DNA of 64,000 nucleotides from Antonospora locustae (lineage: Eukaryota; Microsporidia), in assembly GCA_007674295.1 (NCBI GenBank), contig CM017452.1, forward strand, positions 1-64,000. Reading direction: 5' to 3'. The notes below the pieces were generated by a model that saw only the letters and a list, made by a program, of their open reading frames with translations, ran no database searches and was not told where the DNA came from. Below are positions 1 to 8,666 of the stretch, piece by piece. A program made the position numbers and the translations under genes. Within the stretch, counting starts at the first letter, position 1. The number at the start of each line of letters is the position of its first letter.

Positions 1-189
1 GCACAGAGAGCTGCGCATTCTCGCAGCACACGGCAAGATAGAAGAAGAAACCTGTCCTGCGCAGCAAGACACTGCGCGACATGCGCTGCACCGGGCATGT
101 TGTGGAGATGCTCTACTGCGCAGAAGACCTCCTCCAAGCATCTCTTTGTCAGCGGAAAGTGTTCTGCAGCAAGAGCAATGTGCTTCATG

Positions 190-1124
190 CACATGCTCTG
201 AGCAGCCCACAACGTCGCTGAGACATCCAGAGCTGTCTGTCCTCTGTACTCGTCGCCCACCTCCACTCTCTGCTCCCAGTCTTCTGTTCTGTTTCTTCTT
301 CTTCTCTTTCTTGCTGTTACTGGCGCCTAAGATCTATTGTCTTTCTCTCCCCATCCGCTGTCAAACGCATTCCGTGCTCCTCTGCATACAGCCTCAGATT
401 GGTGCTGCATGTACAACGAGAAGCTTTCTGGCTTTATGCCCTCACCTCCACTTTTTCTCTGTGCATTTCTGTGTTTTCTATCGCTCCCTCTTTGTGGTCT
501 TCCTTTGTCTTTTCTGCCAGCCTGCCACTGCACGCTTCTTTCCACTCCTTTTTGTATCTTCAGATGCTCCATCAGACGCAGAATGTCCGCCATGTCGTCT
601 GCATTCACCTCCTCCTGCTCTCTTCCAACCAGTATGTTGTATGTCTTCTCAAAGATCTCATGGCTCTCCCTCCCCAGTTTGTCATCGTTTTCATATAGTT
701 ACAGACACACAGCATGTCGACTTTCCCTGTGCTCTGGTATGCCATTGCATACAGAATCGCCTTCGCCTTTTCGGCACCAACGTTGCTCTGCTCTTCTCCA
801 AGCATCTCAACTGCCCTCTCAAACACCTCTCTGTCCCACTGAACCTCCACTCCTCCTCTCGTATCGTGCATGTCTCTGCTCATACTGGCCATGGCTCTCA
901 GAATCTTCACTACCTCCTTGGCACTCACGTGGCCCTGCTCCCTTCTAATCATCTCGGATACCCTGCCAAACGCCTTTCTGTCCCACTGAACACACACGTC
1001 GAATCCGTACGCTTTCTCATTGACAATGTCTCCATTGTTGTCCACAAGAATGCGTCCTGCTGCCCTGTGTGCACAGCCATCTCAGCACATCCATTCCCAC
1101 GCAGACCGTCCTCTGCAGATACAT
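190..1124 (-). pseudogene. Decayed paralogue of the secreted LRR-family protein
   Basis: Reverse-strand remnant of the gene at 5822-8329. It starts at an ATG at 1124 with the same leader type (MYLQRTVCVGMDVLRWLCTQ compared with MYLQKIVCMGMHVLCCFGTQ), then breaks frame near 1050. The next frame (about 605-1045) carries two copies of the family's W-D-x-x-x-F repeat (VQWDRKAFGRV, VQWDREVFERA) and the AMAYQSTGKVDML stretch. A third frame (about 327-608) carries counterparts of the DMADILRLMEHLKIQ and KPESFSLYMQH stretches. DNA similarity continues to about 190 (ENRTEDW-like region) and then fades before any LRR. At least two frameshifts make it non-functional as read. Downstream LRRs were not found. 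Confidence 0.75.
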
Positions 1125-1731
1125 GGGCTGCTTCTCTGTCACCTGTAAATGTCGTAAAGCTACTGTTCCTTGGTTTGTGCACACACGTCCACAGACTCAA
1201 CTTTGCAGTGTGTGATGCGAGACTCGGCCAAATGATGGCGCAGAAAGAATCTTTATTTGCTCATCAGCCTGGTGCTGTGCTCGTGTCCGCGTCGTCCCAT
1301 ACATGCCCCTTTCATCTCTGCATGCCTCCGCTAGACTTTCGCTGTTCGGTGCTCTCCTCTCTGGGCTCATGTACACGGTGTCTCTCTTCTCCACACTCCT
1401 CGTGCTCTTCCTGGTCTCCTCGCCTGCTTCCGTGCCACGTACGACAGCGCGAGCTTTCTGCAGAACACGTCCAGCACGCCCCCACACAGTGCAGGCCCGC
1501 ACATGGGCACACACGCCCGTGCACTCTCGGCCTGACCAGCACTGCCCGTGCGGGTCTGTGTCCATTCTCCATCCTCGTTCTGTGTTGCAGCTAACACCAT
1601 CATCCCCAAGCTCGCAGCCTCAAACACTTCCTCTACTTCGCTCTCCCGTAAGTCCCACTCCAGTCGTGCTCTCTGTGTTGAGCGTGGCTTTGTGCCTGTG
1701 CTGGGCACCGCCTCCAGACTCCGCCAATGCG
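1125..1731. other. Spacer with degenerate sequence, no intact gene
   Basis: This lies between the decayed LRR paralogue and the oxygenase gene. Open frames here are arginine- and cysteine-rich on both strands and look like products of compositional bias. An AATAAA-type signal on the reverse strand lies near 1250. The block at 1240-1560 has a second degenerate copy at 3790-4230. Confidence 0.5.
1240..1560 (-). repeat. Degenerate duplicated block, copy A
   Basis: Read on the reverse strand, this shares a decayed peptide pattern with 3790-4230: SAES, then GDQ-x-EHE, then EERHR-x-HEP. It also shares the AATAAA-containing end near 1250 (3790 in the other copy). Both copies sit upstream of an LRR-family 5' end, so the duplicated unit includes part of the neighbouring gene region. 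No intact gene is visible. Confidence 0.5.
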
Positions 1732-3123
1732 CTACATGTCTTTGGCTCTCGGTGACTGCTCCGATTGCATAACACACAATTCATCCTCTTCCTCTTCGCT
1801 CTCCTCAACCTCTTCTAGTGTGATCGCGCGCCTGCTGAACACCAGCACCGTCCTTGCATAGTACATGCCCTTGTCCTCTATCGCCTCGTTTCCCGTGCTT
1901 CCATAGTAGTACTTGTACTCGTACACCACCATTTGTTTTTGCTGCGCGCTATTCACCTCAACCAGCTCGTTAACCCTGCGCAGCCTTTTCTTGTCGTCGT
2001 CTCTTATCGCCTCCTCCATGCACACCTCATCGTCTGCATATTTATCGACGTCAAAGTCTATCTCCGGCCCATACATGTCTACTTCCGGATACATCACTAG
2101 TAGCTTCGCACACCACCCGTTCTTCTTTAGCGCCCTGTACACCCGCAGATCCATCCCCTTCAGCACACACTCCAAGCTCTCCTCCACGCACTCCTCTTCC
2201 CAGCTCCCCGTGCATCCAATTGTGTACTCCTGCGCAGGGTGGTAGGCATATCTTTTTCGGCCGTCCAGCCTCGCCAGCAATCCCCCCAGCTCTCTTGATG
2301 CAAGCGCATCCACTCTCCTGCCTGTCTCCTCCTCCACTCTCTCCTTCTCGTCTTCCCTGCTGCCTTTGTCCAGATACACGTCATACGTCAGTGTCAGCCT
2401 TGTCCCCCTTGTGACCGTCGACACCTCGTGGTCCGTGTCGCAGAAAAAGCATGCCCAGTCCATCTCCTTCTCCCCCGCCTTTCCCCACTCAAAGTCTATT
2501 CGTATTCCCCGCTTGTCCGTCACAGAAAGCACCCCGCCCTCAAAGCGAAACGGAAGACACACCACTAGCGATGCCACCATGCCCTCTCCCCGCACCGTGT
2601 CCTTGTGACTTGCGAAGTGCCCGCCCTCCTCGTATATTCCCAGCTTGTGTAGCTTCACCGTGAAGTCCCTGTCTCCTAGCAGCCTTCTGACCTTCCTGTA
2701 GAGCTCTGCATTGTTCTGCGGGACATACTGCGTTGCTATCTCACTTCCCCTCAGCTCACGCGCCTTTCGGACGCTCTCGTCATACACCGTCTCCGGCCCC
2801 TTTCCGAAGCACGACTGCGTCGCGCATGCCTTCATCCTCCTTAGATCCGCGTCTGTCCAGCTGTGCAGGTCGATCGTCCCCGGCGCCGACTCCTCTCCTG
2901 CCCTCCAGTACACCAGTTTTGAGACATCGTCTCCGAGCTTAACTCGCCCTCCCGTGCAGAACTGCTGCGTTCCGCATTTTTCTACTATCCTCTCAAACTC
3001 TGTCTTTGCATCCGCCTCCTGGTGTCCATCCTCGCTCCTCCCGGCCCATGCTCTTTCTGCCACCATGCTCATCTGCACAATCATGCCTGCACAAAACGCC
3101 ACTCGGACTCCGTTTCCAAACAT
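1732..3123 (-). CDS. Secreted 2-oxoglutarate/Fe(II)-dependent oxygenase (prolyl 4-hydroxylase-like)
   Basis: This 463-residue protein starts at the ATG at 3123 with a likely signal peptide (residues 1-27, hydrophobic VAFCAGMIVQMSMVAERAWA). The catalytic part is at about 160-260 and shows the family pattern: KLHKLGIYEEGGHF, then SHKDT giving the HxD pair H173/D175, then CDTDHEV with the distal histidine H232, and TRGTRLTLTYDV with the 2-oxoglutarate-binding arginine R242. The full iron triad is therefore present. Enzymes of this fold hydroxylate protein or small-molecule substrates using oxygen and 2-oxoglutarate. The substrate is not predictable. The C-terminal half (260-463) is charged and ends in an acidic tail (EEVEESEEEEDELC). 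It sits among decayed secreted-protein genes and is probably exported to the host cell or spore wall. Alternatives are retention in the ER as a collagen-type hydroxylase, or an origin by transfer. Confidence 0.8.
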   Translation of the reverse strand: MFGNGVRVAFCAGMIVQMSMVAERAWAGRSEDGHQEADAKTEFERIVEKCGTQQFCTGGRVKLGDDVSKLVYWRAGEESAPGTIDLHSWTDADLRRMKACATQSCFGKGPETVYDESVRKARELRGSEIATQYVPQNNAELYRKVRRLLGDRDFTVKLHKLGIYEEGGHFASHKDTVRGEGMVASLVVCLPFRFEGGVLSVTDKRGIRIDFEWGKAGEKEMDWACFFCDTDHEVSTVTRGTRLTLTYDVYLDKGSREDEKERVEEETGRRVDALASRELGGLLARLDGRKRYAYHPAQEYTIGCTGSWEEECVEESLECVLKGMDLRVYRALKKNGWCAKLLVMYPEVDMYGPEIDFDVDKYADDEVCMEEAIRDDDKKRLRRVNELVEVNSAQQKQMVVYEYKYYYGSTGNEAIEDKGMYYARTVLVFSRRAITLEEVEESEEEEDELCVMQSEQSPRAKDM

Positions 3124-3473
3124 ATGGGCTCCTTCCTTTTTGCTTTAAGCCCTACCCCTTTCTAGCATCGTCTTCTTTGATATCCCAACAAAACCCCCTG
3201 CTCCAATGCACCTCGCCTGTCCGCGCTCGTGCCTCTCCCGGCGCCTCGTTGCCTTTCCCTTCCAACCCGATGTCTCGCCTCCCGTGTCCCTCTGCCGCTC
3301 CGAGCGCGGCGTGTCATGGTCCCCTCTCTTCGTGCCCGTCTGCACCTCTCTCGGAAACTTTCCCGACTTTTTGCGGCTCTGCCTGTTGTAACAGACGACT
3401 GCGCTGGTGTGAACGCTGCTGGCATGATGCGAGCGGGGCTTGTGCTGGTGCTAAACACACCCTCCGTGTTGCT
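3124..3473. other. Intergenic, no gene seen
   Basis: Upstream of the oxygenase. Overlapping short frames on both strands are mutually inconsistent and have no recognisable domain. Confidence 0.5.
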
Positions 3474-3609
3474 AGTTCTCATACTGAATTTCGTACTTGC
3501 CGGTGAAGTGCACAGTGAGTGCACTCTCGTCTGGACACATGCTGATGTCCTGTGTGCCGAGACAACACAGCACATGCATTCCCATGCACTCCATTCTCTG
3601 CAGATACAT
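3474..3609 (-). pseudogene. 5' fragment of an LRR-family gene
   Basis: The reverse-strand ATG at 3609 opens MYLQRMECMGMHVLCCLGTQ, nearly the leader of the intact LRR protein (MYLQKIVCMGMHVLCCFGTQ). It then continues as a CPDESALTV-like counterpart of the intact PPDENTLTM and stops after about 45 codons. Nothing downstream matches the rest of the family. Its upstream flank resembles that of the 190-1124 copy (CTGTAAATG and GTGCACACA segments), so the two arose by duplication of a longer unit. Confidence 0.7.
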
Positions 3610-3789
3610 AGGCTGTTTTTATCGTCTGTAAATGTGGTGAAAGTGCTGTCATTCTGCCGTGTGTACTGTCACTTCATTCGTGCACACATCTCCGCAGACT
3701 CGATGATGCACCTAGCAGTCTGTCTCTCTTTGAACTGAGGTTGACAGTGCGTGTGGATACTCGTGCTAGAATGTGACGGATGTAGAAAG

Positions 3790-4230
3790 ATCCTTTATTT
3801 GTTCATTCGCCTGGTGCTGCTGTTGCACTGTGTCCACGCCTTTTCGAACGTGCTTCTTCTCTGCTGTCCGACGCTGCCTGGTTGCATGACCGTTTAGAGT
3901 ATTGTGGTAACGTTTGTGTTAAATCATCCGTTTTCTTCAGGACTTTCCACAAACTCTCTTTTAGTTGTTCTGTGCTTTTCTCGGGTTCTCTGTAGGTTCG
4001 TGTGCTCTGTGTCTCTCTTCTGCATACTCCTCTCGCCCAGCCTTCTCGTGTCCTTGTTGATCTCCTAGGCTGGTTTCCGCATCACGTACAAAGCGTGCAC
4101 TTTCTGCAGAACTCGTCCTGCACGCTGTCTCTGCCAGCCCAAATGCACTCTCCACACGTGACGGTGCATGTCGGTGCAAACCGCAATGTCACTGTCAATG
4201 TGCACAGGCCACCCACTGCAGCGCTCTGTG
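3790..4230 (-). repeat. Degenerate duplicated block, copy B
   Basis: This matches 1240-1560 in the same orientation and order relative to an LRR 5' end. Shared pieces are the AATAAA-containing start near 3790 and a reverse-strand frame containing SAES, GDQQGHE and EERHRAHEP. It is interrupted by frame breaks. A weaker match (14 identical bases, CCTTCTCGTGTCCT) occurs near 15,130. Confidence 0.5.
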
Positions 4231-5051
4231 CCGCAAAATGAAGATCAGATTAGTGCTACAGAGACTGTGGCAATGCTATTTATTGATGTCAACTGGTCAA
4301 CTGCCTCATGAAAGTCTGGCCAGCACCACATGTTGGGCCACATGCAGCTCAGGACAGTTCAGGCCTCGCTGTGTGCAAGGTGCAGTCCAGAATGGCCTCT
4401 GAACAGAGCAAGCAAGATTCCGGCATGTTTCTGTACTTGATGCTGGCAGCCATCCACCCATGCTCGCGTGACCAGCCGATGGACTCTCAAACGGACTCTA
4501 GCGTCTCAGAGAATCTTTGAGTGGCCTCTGCACTCGGCCGATCGAGTCTTTGGACAACAGCTGAACGGACTAAGTCCAAGGGGCCTGCTTTATTCATTGG
4601 CAAGTGCAGTCTCGGTTGTCCATGCAGCAATGCTGAACAGCACAGGCACTCCTCAGCTCCGCACAGTCGTGTCCGTGAGCGTTCTGCCCACTCAGCCTGC
4701 TTCTTGAAGCTGCGAACTGGCCAACAGCAGACACTGCTGTCCAAGTTGCAGAATGCAGCATTGTGCAGTCAGTGCATGATGCACTCTGGAGACAGTATCT
4801 GCAAAAAACGTGCAGCACCAAGGACAAAGGCGGAGAGAACAAAAGCGCACATTATCAGACTTTCTGGTGATGATGGCTGCGCGCCGTACAGTGTGGAAGA
4901 CATCTTTTCGCTAGCAGCAGTAGCAACATTCAGCACAGGCACTGCCTGAGCACAGAGAATGCCGCGATGGAAAGGTGCGCCTTTCTGGCCAGAAGCGAGA
5001 CACATGCTTGTTGTGGGTTCTGGACGCAAGGTATCTGTTTCATACATGATG
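4231..5051. other. Gene-poor stretch, nothing recognisable
   Basis: Short overlapping frames on both strands carry no domain, signal peptide or repeat family that I recognise. This is probably decayed DNA between the duplicated block and the next gene remnant. Confidence 0.45.
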
Positions 5052-5520
5052 CTATATTGACCATGAAACCCTCGAATATTTGAGTTGCAAGTCATATAGT
5101 TCTTTTTCGCTGAAACCAAGTTCTCTTACTATGTCATCGTATATTCTGGCAGTCTCAAGTTTCTTTTTATTCACCGCTAGTATATGTTTCAATGCCTTGA
5201 GGTCATAGTTTTTCTACTTCATGCAGAGCAGCGTTGCTTCTTATATTGCTTTGTATTGTTTTGTAGTTTTGAGGGTCTTGCATTGTGAGAGAAACCACCT
5301 CATTTGCCATTTTTCTGATTTTGAATACTACCTCTGATGCTTGTGGATGGTCATGATGTCGTTTCGTACATGTCCTTGCACCTTGGCATGCACGACAACA
5401 CATCACTTGTCACGTACTCTCTCATCAGCTCGCTGCTGTCTGACATGGTGCTGAGAAGCTGTCTTGCCATCAAGAAGATCAGCTACAATGCCAAAGACTT
5501 GCAAATCACACAGAAGCCTT
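5052..5520 (-). pseudogene. Decayed protein-coding gene, family unknown
   Basis: Consecutive reverse-strand frames each read as plausible helical protein and are joined by frame breaks. From upstream to downstream these are SDSSELMREYVTSDVLSCM, then ASEVVFKIRKMANEVVSLTM with QDPQNYKTIQSNIR, then YDLKALKHILAVNKKKLE and ETARIYDDIVRELGFSEKE, ending at a stop at 5052-5054. At least two shifts are needed, near 5350 and near 5210. I do not recognise the family. A sequencing error could explain one shift but hardly all of them. Confidence 0.5.
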
Positions 5521-5821
5521 GTCACTTTCTGTACGTTGGACCTCTCGCACTCCAACATCGAGCACTGTTTCTATCTGCGTCTTCGTTCAAGCACGCAGAT
5601 ATATCAAAGACTACTCTGTGCACGTTGCACTGTTCGTCGCAGAACTGGATGGTGAAAGAGTATACATTGGTTGTCTTTATTGAGGAGCACTGCTCTTGCT
5701 GTCACTCGGTCCAGCGCATTCATGCTTGTTGCTCTTGAACACATTGACTCTAAGACAGCCAGCACAGCGTCTTCTCTGCCGGCCGTTCTGGTACCATGCG
5801 TTGGTTTTCTCTTTCGAGATG

Positions 5822-8329
5822 CTATCTTTCTATGCGACATCTGAGTCCTCCAAGATATTTCGAAAACTGCATTTCTTGTACTTTACAATTCATTATATAT
5901 AGTCTTTCAAGCCTTGTCATTTCTCCTATTGTCCTCCAGTCCTTGTAGCTCATGTTTCTGTTCCACGATACATCCAGCTCCACAAGATTCAGTTTCTGCA
6001 TGTACTGTGCGACCATTTCTGCTTGTATGCTGCAGTACCCTATGTTCAGTTTCTTAAGCCCCGTCATCTCTCCTATTGTCCTCCAGTCTTCGGCACTCAG
6101 ATTTTTATTTAATGAGACATCCAGCTCTACAAGATTCAGCTTCTGCATGTGCTTTGCGATTGTTCCTGCTTGTATGTTACAATCTTTTACTTTCAACATC
6201 ATGATACCTGTCATGCCTCCCACTGTCTTCCAGTCTTTGTCGCACAGGTTTTTATTTAACAAAACACTCAGCTCTAGAAGGTTCAGCCTTTGCAGATGTT
6301 CTGCAATCATTCCTGCTTGTATGTTACAATATCCTATGTTAAGCCTCTCAAGCTTTGTCATATTTCCTATTGTCTTCCAGTCCTCATTGCACAGGTTTCT
6401 GTTACTCATAACATCCAACTCTATAAGGTTCAGCTTCCGCATGTGCTCTGCGATCGTTCCTTCCTGTATATCACAGATACTTATGTTTAGCCTTTCAAGC
6501 CTTGTCATTTCTCCTATTGTCCTCCAGTCCTTGTAGCTCATGTTTCTGTTCCACGATACATCCAGCTCCACAAGATTCAGTTTCTGCATGTACTGTGCGA
6601 CCATTTCTGCTTGTATGCTGCAGTACCCTATGTTCAGTTTCTTAAGCCCCGTCATCTCTCCTATTGTCCTCCAGTCTTCGGCATTCAGATTTTCATTCCA
6701 CGAGACATCCAGCTCTACAAGATTCAGCTTCTGCATGTGCTTTGCGATTGTTCCTGCTTGTATGTTACAATCTTTTACTTTCAACATCATGATACCTGTC
6801 ATGCCTCCCACTGTCTTCCAGTCTTCGTAGCCTAGATCTTTGTTCCACGAGACATCCAGCTCTACAAGATTCAGCTTCTGCATGTGCTTTGCGATTGTTT
6901 CTTGCAGTAAGTTGCAATTTTTTATGTTAAGCCTCTCAAGCTTTGTCATATTTCCTATTGTCTTCCAATCCCCATCGCTCAGGTTTCTGTTACACGAGAC
7001 ATTTAGCTCTACAAGATTCAGCTTCCGCATGTGCTGTACAATTGCCCCTGCCTTTATGTTATAGCCACTTATGTCCAACCTTTCAAGTCTTGAAATCTTT
7101 CCCACTGCAATCCAATCCTCGTCACTTATGTTTCTGTTCCATCTAACATTCAGCTCTACAAGATCCGGCTTTCTCGTGTGTTCTGCAATCGCTCCTGACT
7201 CTACTTCACTACTCTTTATTCTTAGCACTGTCTCCTGTGCCTTGGAAATGATTCTTCCCAGCATTTCTCTGTCTTCTGGCTTCCACTCCTCTATGTCTAC
7301 CTCCACTGCCATGCCCATCACCTCCATCAGCACATCTGCCACTCGCTGCACTTCTGTTTGTCTTCTGTACTCCTTGCTCACCTCCTCTCTCAGCATCCAG
7401 TCCTCTGTTCTGTTCTCTCTCTGCTCTTCATTGATATGAGTGCGCCGAAGACACAGTGTCTTTCTCTCCTCATCCACTGTCAAATGAATCCCGTGCACCT
7501 CTGCAAACAGTATCAGAAGATGCTGTATGTACAACGTAAAACTTCGTGGCTTTATGCTTTCTTTCACCACTTCCTCCCTGAACCTCTTGATGTATACTGC
7601 TGCTGTTTCCTTGTAGTCTTCCATTGTCTTTCTTGCCAGCTTGTCATAGCACGCCCATTCCCATTCCTCTTGTATAGCCAGGTAATCCACTAGATGCAGA
7701 ATATCGACCATATCGCCTAAATTCACTTTCTCCTGTTCGCTTTCGACTAGTATGTTGTATGCCTTCTCAAAGATATTTCTTTCACACGGAACCTCGTAAA
7801 TCTCTCTGTTCAACCTTGTTTCTGTCTTCTTGTATCCAGACACACGCAGCATGTCGACTTTCCCTGTGCTCTGGTATGCCATTGCATGCAGAATCGCCTC
7901 CACCTCCTTGGAATTGACGTTGCTCTGCAGTCTTCCTCCATGCGTTCGGACTGCCTTGCCAAACGCGTCTCTGTCCCACTGAACCTCCACTTCACCTCTT
8001 GTTTCGTGCATGTGTGCACTCTCTGTGTCTGTGCTCAGACTGGCCATTGCTCTCAGAATCGTTTCCACCTCCTCGACATCGACGTGACCCTGCTGTCCTC
8101 CAAGCATCTTGACTGCCCTACTAAATACATCTTTGTCCCATTGAAAACACATGTTGAATCTGTAGGCTTTCTCTTCTACCAAGTCTCTCCTCTCGTTCAC
8201 AAACCCGATTTTATGTTTGTAGGAGAGGCGCATGGTGAGAGTATTCTCGTCTGGTGGCGTGCTGCTGCCCTGTGTGCCGAAGCAACACAGCACATGCATT
8301 CCCATGCACACAATTTTCTGTAGATACAT
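5822..8329 (-). CDS. Secreted leucine-rich-repeat protein
   Basis: 835 residues from the ATG at 8329; the longer frame begins at GTG. Residues 1-22 look like a signal peptide. Residues about 45-230 hold three imperfect repeats of a non-LRR module (FQWDKDVFSRAVKML, VQWDRDAFGKAVRTH, VPCERNIFEKAYNIL), each followed by an EV-x-x-ILxxM/V stretch. About 230-380 is charged and helical. The C-terminal half has nine near-perfect 49-residue units (HMQKLNLVELDVSWN ... DWRTIGEMTxLxxLNI ... IQAxxIAxH), each equal to two LRRs, then a partial unit. No transmembrane segment follows, so secretion is likely. LRR surfaces bind proteins, so a host-facing role is plausible but unproven. Units 3-5 and 7-9 are recent copies. 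Two decayed relatives lie at 190-1124 and 3474-3609. Confidence 0.85.
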   Translation of the reverse strand: MYLQKIVCMGMHVLCCFGTQGSSTPPDENTLTMRLSYKHKIGFVNERRDLVEEKAYRFNMCFQWDKDVFSRAVKMLGGQQGHVDVEEVETILRAMASLSTDTESAHMHETRGEVEVQWDRDAFGKAVRTHGGRLQSNVNSKEVEAILHAMAYQSTGKVDMLRVSGYKKTETRLNREIYEVPCERNIFEKAYNILVESEQEKVNLGDMVDILHLVDYLAIQEEWEWACYDKLARKTMEDYKETAAVYIKRFREEVVKESIKPRSFTLYIQHLLILFAEVHGIHLTVDEERKTLCLRRTHINEEQRENRTEDWMLREEVSKEYRRQTEVQRVADVLMEVMGMAVEVDIEEWKPEDREMLGRIISKAQETVLRIKSSEVESGAIAEHTRKPDLVELNVRWNRNISDEDWIAVGKISRLERLDISGYNIKAGAIVQHMRKLNLVELNVSCNRNLSDGDWKTIGNMTKLERLNIKNCNLLQETIAKHMQKLNLVELDVSWNKDLGYEDWKTVGGMTGIMMLKVKDCNIQAGTIAKHMQKLNLVELDVSWNENLNAEDWRTIGEMTGLKKLNIGYCSIQAEMVAQYMQKLNLVELDVSWNRNMSYKDWRTIGEMTRLERLNISICDIQEGTIAEHMRKLNLIELDVMSNRNLCNEDWKTIGNMTKLERLNIGYCNIQAGMIAEHLQRLNLLELSVLLNKNLCDKDWKTVGGMTGIMMLKVKDCNIQAGTIAKHMQKLNLVELDVSLNKNLSAEDWRTIGEMTGLKKLNIGYCSIQAEMVAQYMQKLNLVELDVSWNRNMSYKDWRTIGEMTRLERLYIMNCKVQEMQFSKYLGGLRCRIER
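5903..6828 (-). repeat. Recent internal duplication in the LRR gene (588-bp offset)
   Basis: About 340 bp at 5903-6240 recur at 6491-6828 almost unchanged. The offset is 588 bp, which equals four 49-codon repeat units. The change in unit number therefore keeps the frame, as expected from unequal crossing-over or slippage between units. Confidence 0.85.
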
Positions 8330-8666
8330 GGGCTGCACTTAGTTTTTTAGGTAACAGTTTTGTTGACAAAATCCTCATTTTAGGTAATCGGACAAAGTGT
8401 CTCTCAACTCAGCCTATCGTGTGCTTTACACTTGTGTTGCGATGGTAAACGGACCGAGTTTGGGTACCTGTATAGGCAGAATGTAATGTGTGCGTACACT
8501 TGCCCTCTGCCTCTGCACATGATTGCTGGCGGAGAAGATATGTTCATGCGCAGGCTCAGCAGACACATAAAGTCGTTTGCTTGTTCCCTGCATAGAGCGC
8601 TGGAGCAAGGTATTGTATACAACACCATGCGGAATTCGAAGACTTCTTATAAAGACAAATAAAAAG
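8330..8666. other. Divergent intergenic region
   Basis: This is the spacer between the reverse-strand LRR gene and the forward-strand gene at 8667. Open frames here start only at TTG or GTG. No RNA gene or known motif seen. Confidence 0.5.

Noticed and set aside
146..1594. 482-residue forward-strand open frame
   Set aside because: It is Ser/Pro/Cys/Leu-rich, has no domain and lies antisense to the decayed LRR paralogue whose reverse-strand homology is clear. It is a chance frame from biased composition.
5952..7439. Forward frames rich in FSFCMC-type repeats, and the regular DNA repeat spacing
   Set aside because: They are antisense readings of the LRR units. The spacing is 147 bp coding repeats, not a CRISPR array, and spacers are not unique.
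8432..8662. 76-residue forward frame before the unknown membrane protein
   Set aside because: It begins at TTG and has no recognisable similarity. The gene downstream has its own ATG at 8667.
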